A DNA stretch of 64,000 bases from NCBI GenBank assembly GCA_947501025.1, contig CANMUM010000006.1, positions 1 through 64,000 on the forward strand, in the 5' to 3' direction. The notes beneath the pieces are model-generated. The model had not been told where the DNA came from, did no database searches, and saw nothing but the letters and a program-made list of their open reading frames with translations. The DNA is from an uncultured Paracoccaceae bacterium (GTDB taxonomy: Bacteria; Pseudomonadota; Alphaproteobacteria; Rhodobacterales; Rhodobacteraceae). Position numbers and translations under genes: made by a program. This document shows, piece after piece, positions 63,408-64,000 of the stretch. Within the stretch, counting starts at the first letter, position 1. The number at the start of each line of letters is the position of its first letter.

Positions 63408-64000
63408 TTAGATGCTACCCTTGGTTGACGGGATTCGACCAGCATTGCGTGGATCAGGCTCAACCGCCATACGAATTGCGCGTGCTACGGCTTTAAATGC
63501 CGCTTCTGCTAAGTGGTGCGAATTGATGCCGTGGATGGAGCGAATATGGAGTGTCATGCCTGCATTGATTGCAAGAGCTTGAAAAAACTCCTGCACGAGC
63601 TCGGTATCAAATGTCCCGATTTTTGAAGATGAGAAATTGATATCAAACACCAAAAAACCACGACCTGAGAAATCGAGTGCCGCTTCAACGAGCGTTTCGT
63701 CCATGGCGAGTGAAAAATGTCCATAGCGATTGATGCCAGCTTTATTGCCGAGCGCTTCTTTGATAGCTTGCCCGAGAGCGATGCCGCAATCTTCAACGCT
63801 GTGGTGGTCATCAATTTGGAGATCGCCTTTGCATTTGAGATTGATATCAATCATGGCGTGACGAGCAATTTGATCAAGCATGTGATCAAAAAAGCCAACG
63901 CCTGTTTCAATGCTGGCTTGGCCGATTCCATCAAGATTGATCTCAGCTTTGATATCTGTTTCGTTGGTCTTACGTTCGACGACTGCTTTGCGATTGGACA
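63408..64000 (-). CDS. hisB: Imidazoleglycerol-phosphate dehydratase (5' base cut by window edge)
   Basis: Sixth step of histidine synthesis; Mn2+ enzyme. The frame runs to the right edge as (A)TG-TCC-AAT-CGC, so only the A of the start codon lies beyond the window and the protein is about 198 aa. RKTNETDI near the N-terminus, [14 protein letters not shown] and [16 protein letters not shown] carry the metal-binding histidines, and [17 protein letters not shown] the second set. Monofunctional (no HisN-type phosphatase part). Directly upstream of hisH. Confidence 0.95.
   Translation of the reverse strand, partial: SNRKAVVERKTNETDIKAEINLDGIGQASIETGVGFFDHMLDQIARHAMIDINLKCKGDLQIDDHHSVEDCGIALGQAIKEALGNKAGINRYGHFSLAMDETLVEAALDFSGRGFLVFDINFSSSKIGTFDTELVQEFFQALAINAGMTLHIRSIHGINSHHLAEAAFKAVARAIRMAVEPDPRNAGRIPSTKGSI

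Noticed and set aside
1-64000. CRISPR arrays, prophage, toxin-antitoxin or classical defence genes
   Set aside because: No regularly spaced repeats and no matching protein families were seen on either strand.

Overview
This window is from the chromosome of an alphaproteobacterium of fairly low GC for its group (about 45% by eye). That placement rests on gene content and order: aroA-cmk-rpsA, a DUF3572-pleD divergent pair, pmbA-cysQ-DUF4170-lpxK, hisB-hisH-hisA-hisF-hisE, glcDEF, puuD, an IalB-like secreted protein, and many start/stop-overlapping gene pairs. The blend is closest to Rhodobacterales, but Hyphomicrobiales cannot be excluded from this window alone. Nearly all of it is ordinary, densely packed core chromosome. 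There is no rRNA or tRNA gene, no CRISPR array and no prophage, and no gene-free stretch exceeds 300 bases.

Layout: 1-177 holds the tail of a broken IS200-type transposase. From 182 to 9.5 kb lie a class A penicillin-binding protein, free-methionine-sulfoxide reductase, AMP nucleosidase, HU, UvrD, DapF and MtaB. From 9.5 to 16.5 kb are ribosomal protein L33, a DUF983 protein, a four-gene EF-hand/ECF-sigma/anti-sigma-like/metal-sensor-like cluster, PleD with a perfect CtrA box in front of it, a HAD phosphatase, a Rhizobium-type asparaginase and an IalB-like protein. From 16.5 to 21.2 kb are LolA, FtsK and an aminotransferase. From 21.4 to 28.6 kb is a more variable zone: small enzymes, two exported SnoaL/NTF2-like proteins, two LysR regulators, MmsA, a divergent SDR, and two copies of a roughly 175-bp intergenic repeat. 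From 28.6 to 33 kb is a pmbA-cysQ-DUF4170-[WaaA-like]-lpxK run. From 33 to 41 kb are greA, two membrane proteins, carB, metK and ahcY. From 41 to 50 kb are glcDEF, a TbpB-like lipoprotein, PuuD and secreted or membrane proteins. From 50 to 55.4 kb are rpsA, cmk, aroA and a YjbH-like barrel. From 55.4 to 64 kb are queG and neighbours, two sugar-transfer-like genes and the his cluster; hisB runs off the right edge by one base.

The most interesting signal is the repeat pair at 22806-22986 and 25077-25246. Both copies share an 82-bp promoter-like block and a 52-bp 3' block ending in a strong Rho-independent terminator, while the middle differs. In each copy the different middle can still fold into a hairpin, and the motif GATCCC falls three times in positions predicted to be unpaired: the 5' hairpin loop, the linker and the terminator loop. 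This looks like a pair of paralogous trans-acting small RNAs built like multi-UCCC antisense sRNAs. The second most interesting item is the gene at the waaA position next to lpxK, which looks like a shrunken, catalytically eroded WaaA relative. Function calls rest on motif recognition without database searches.
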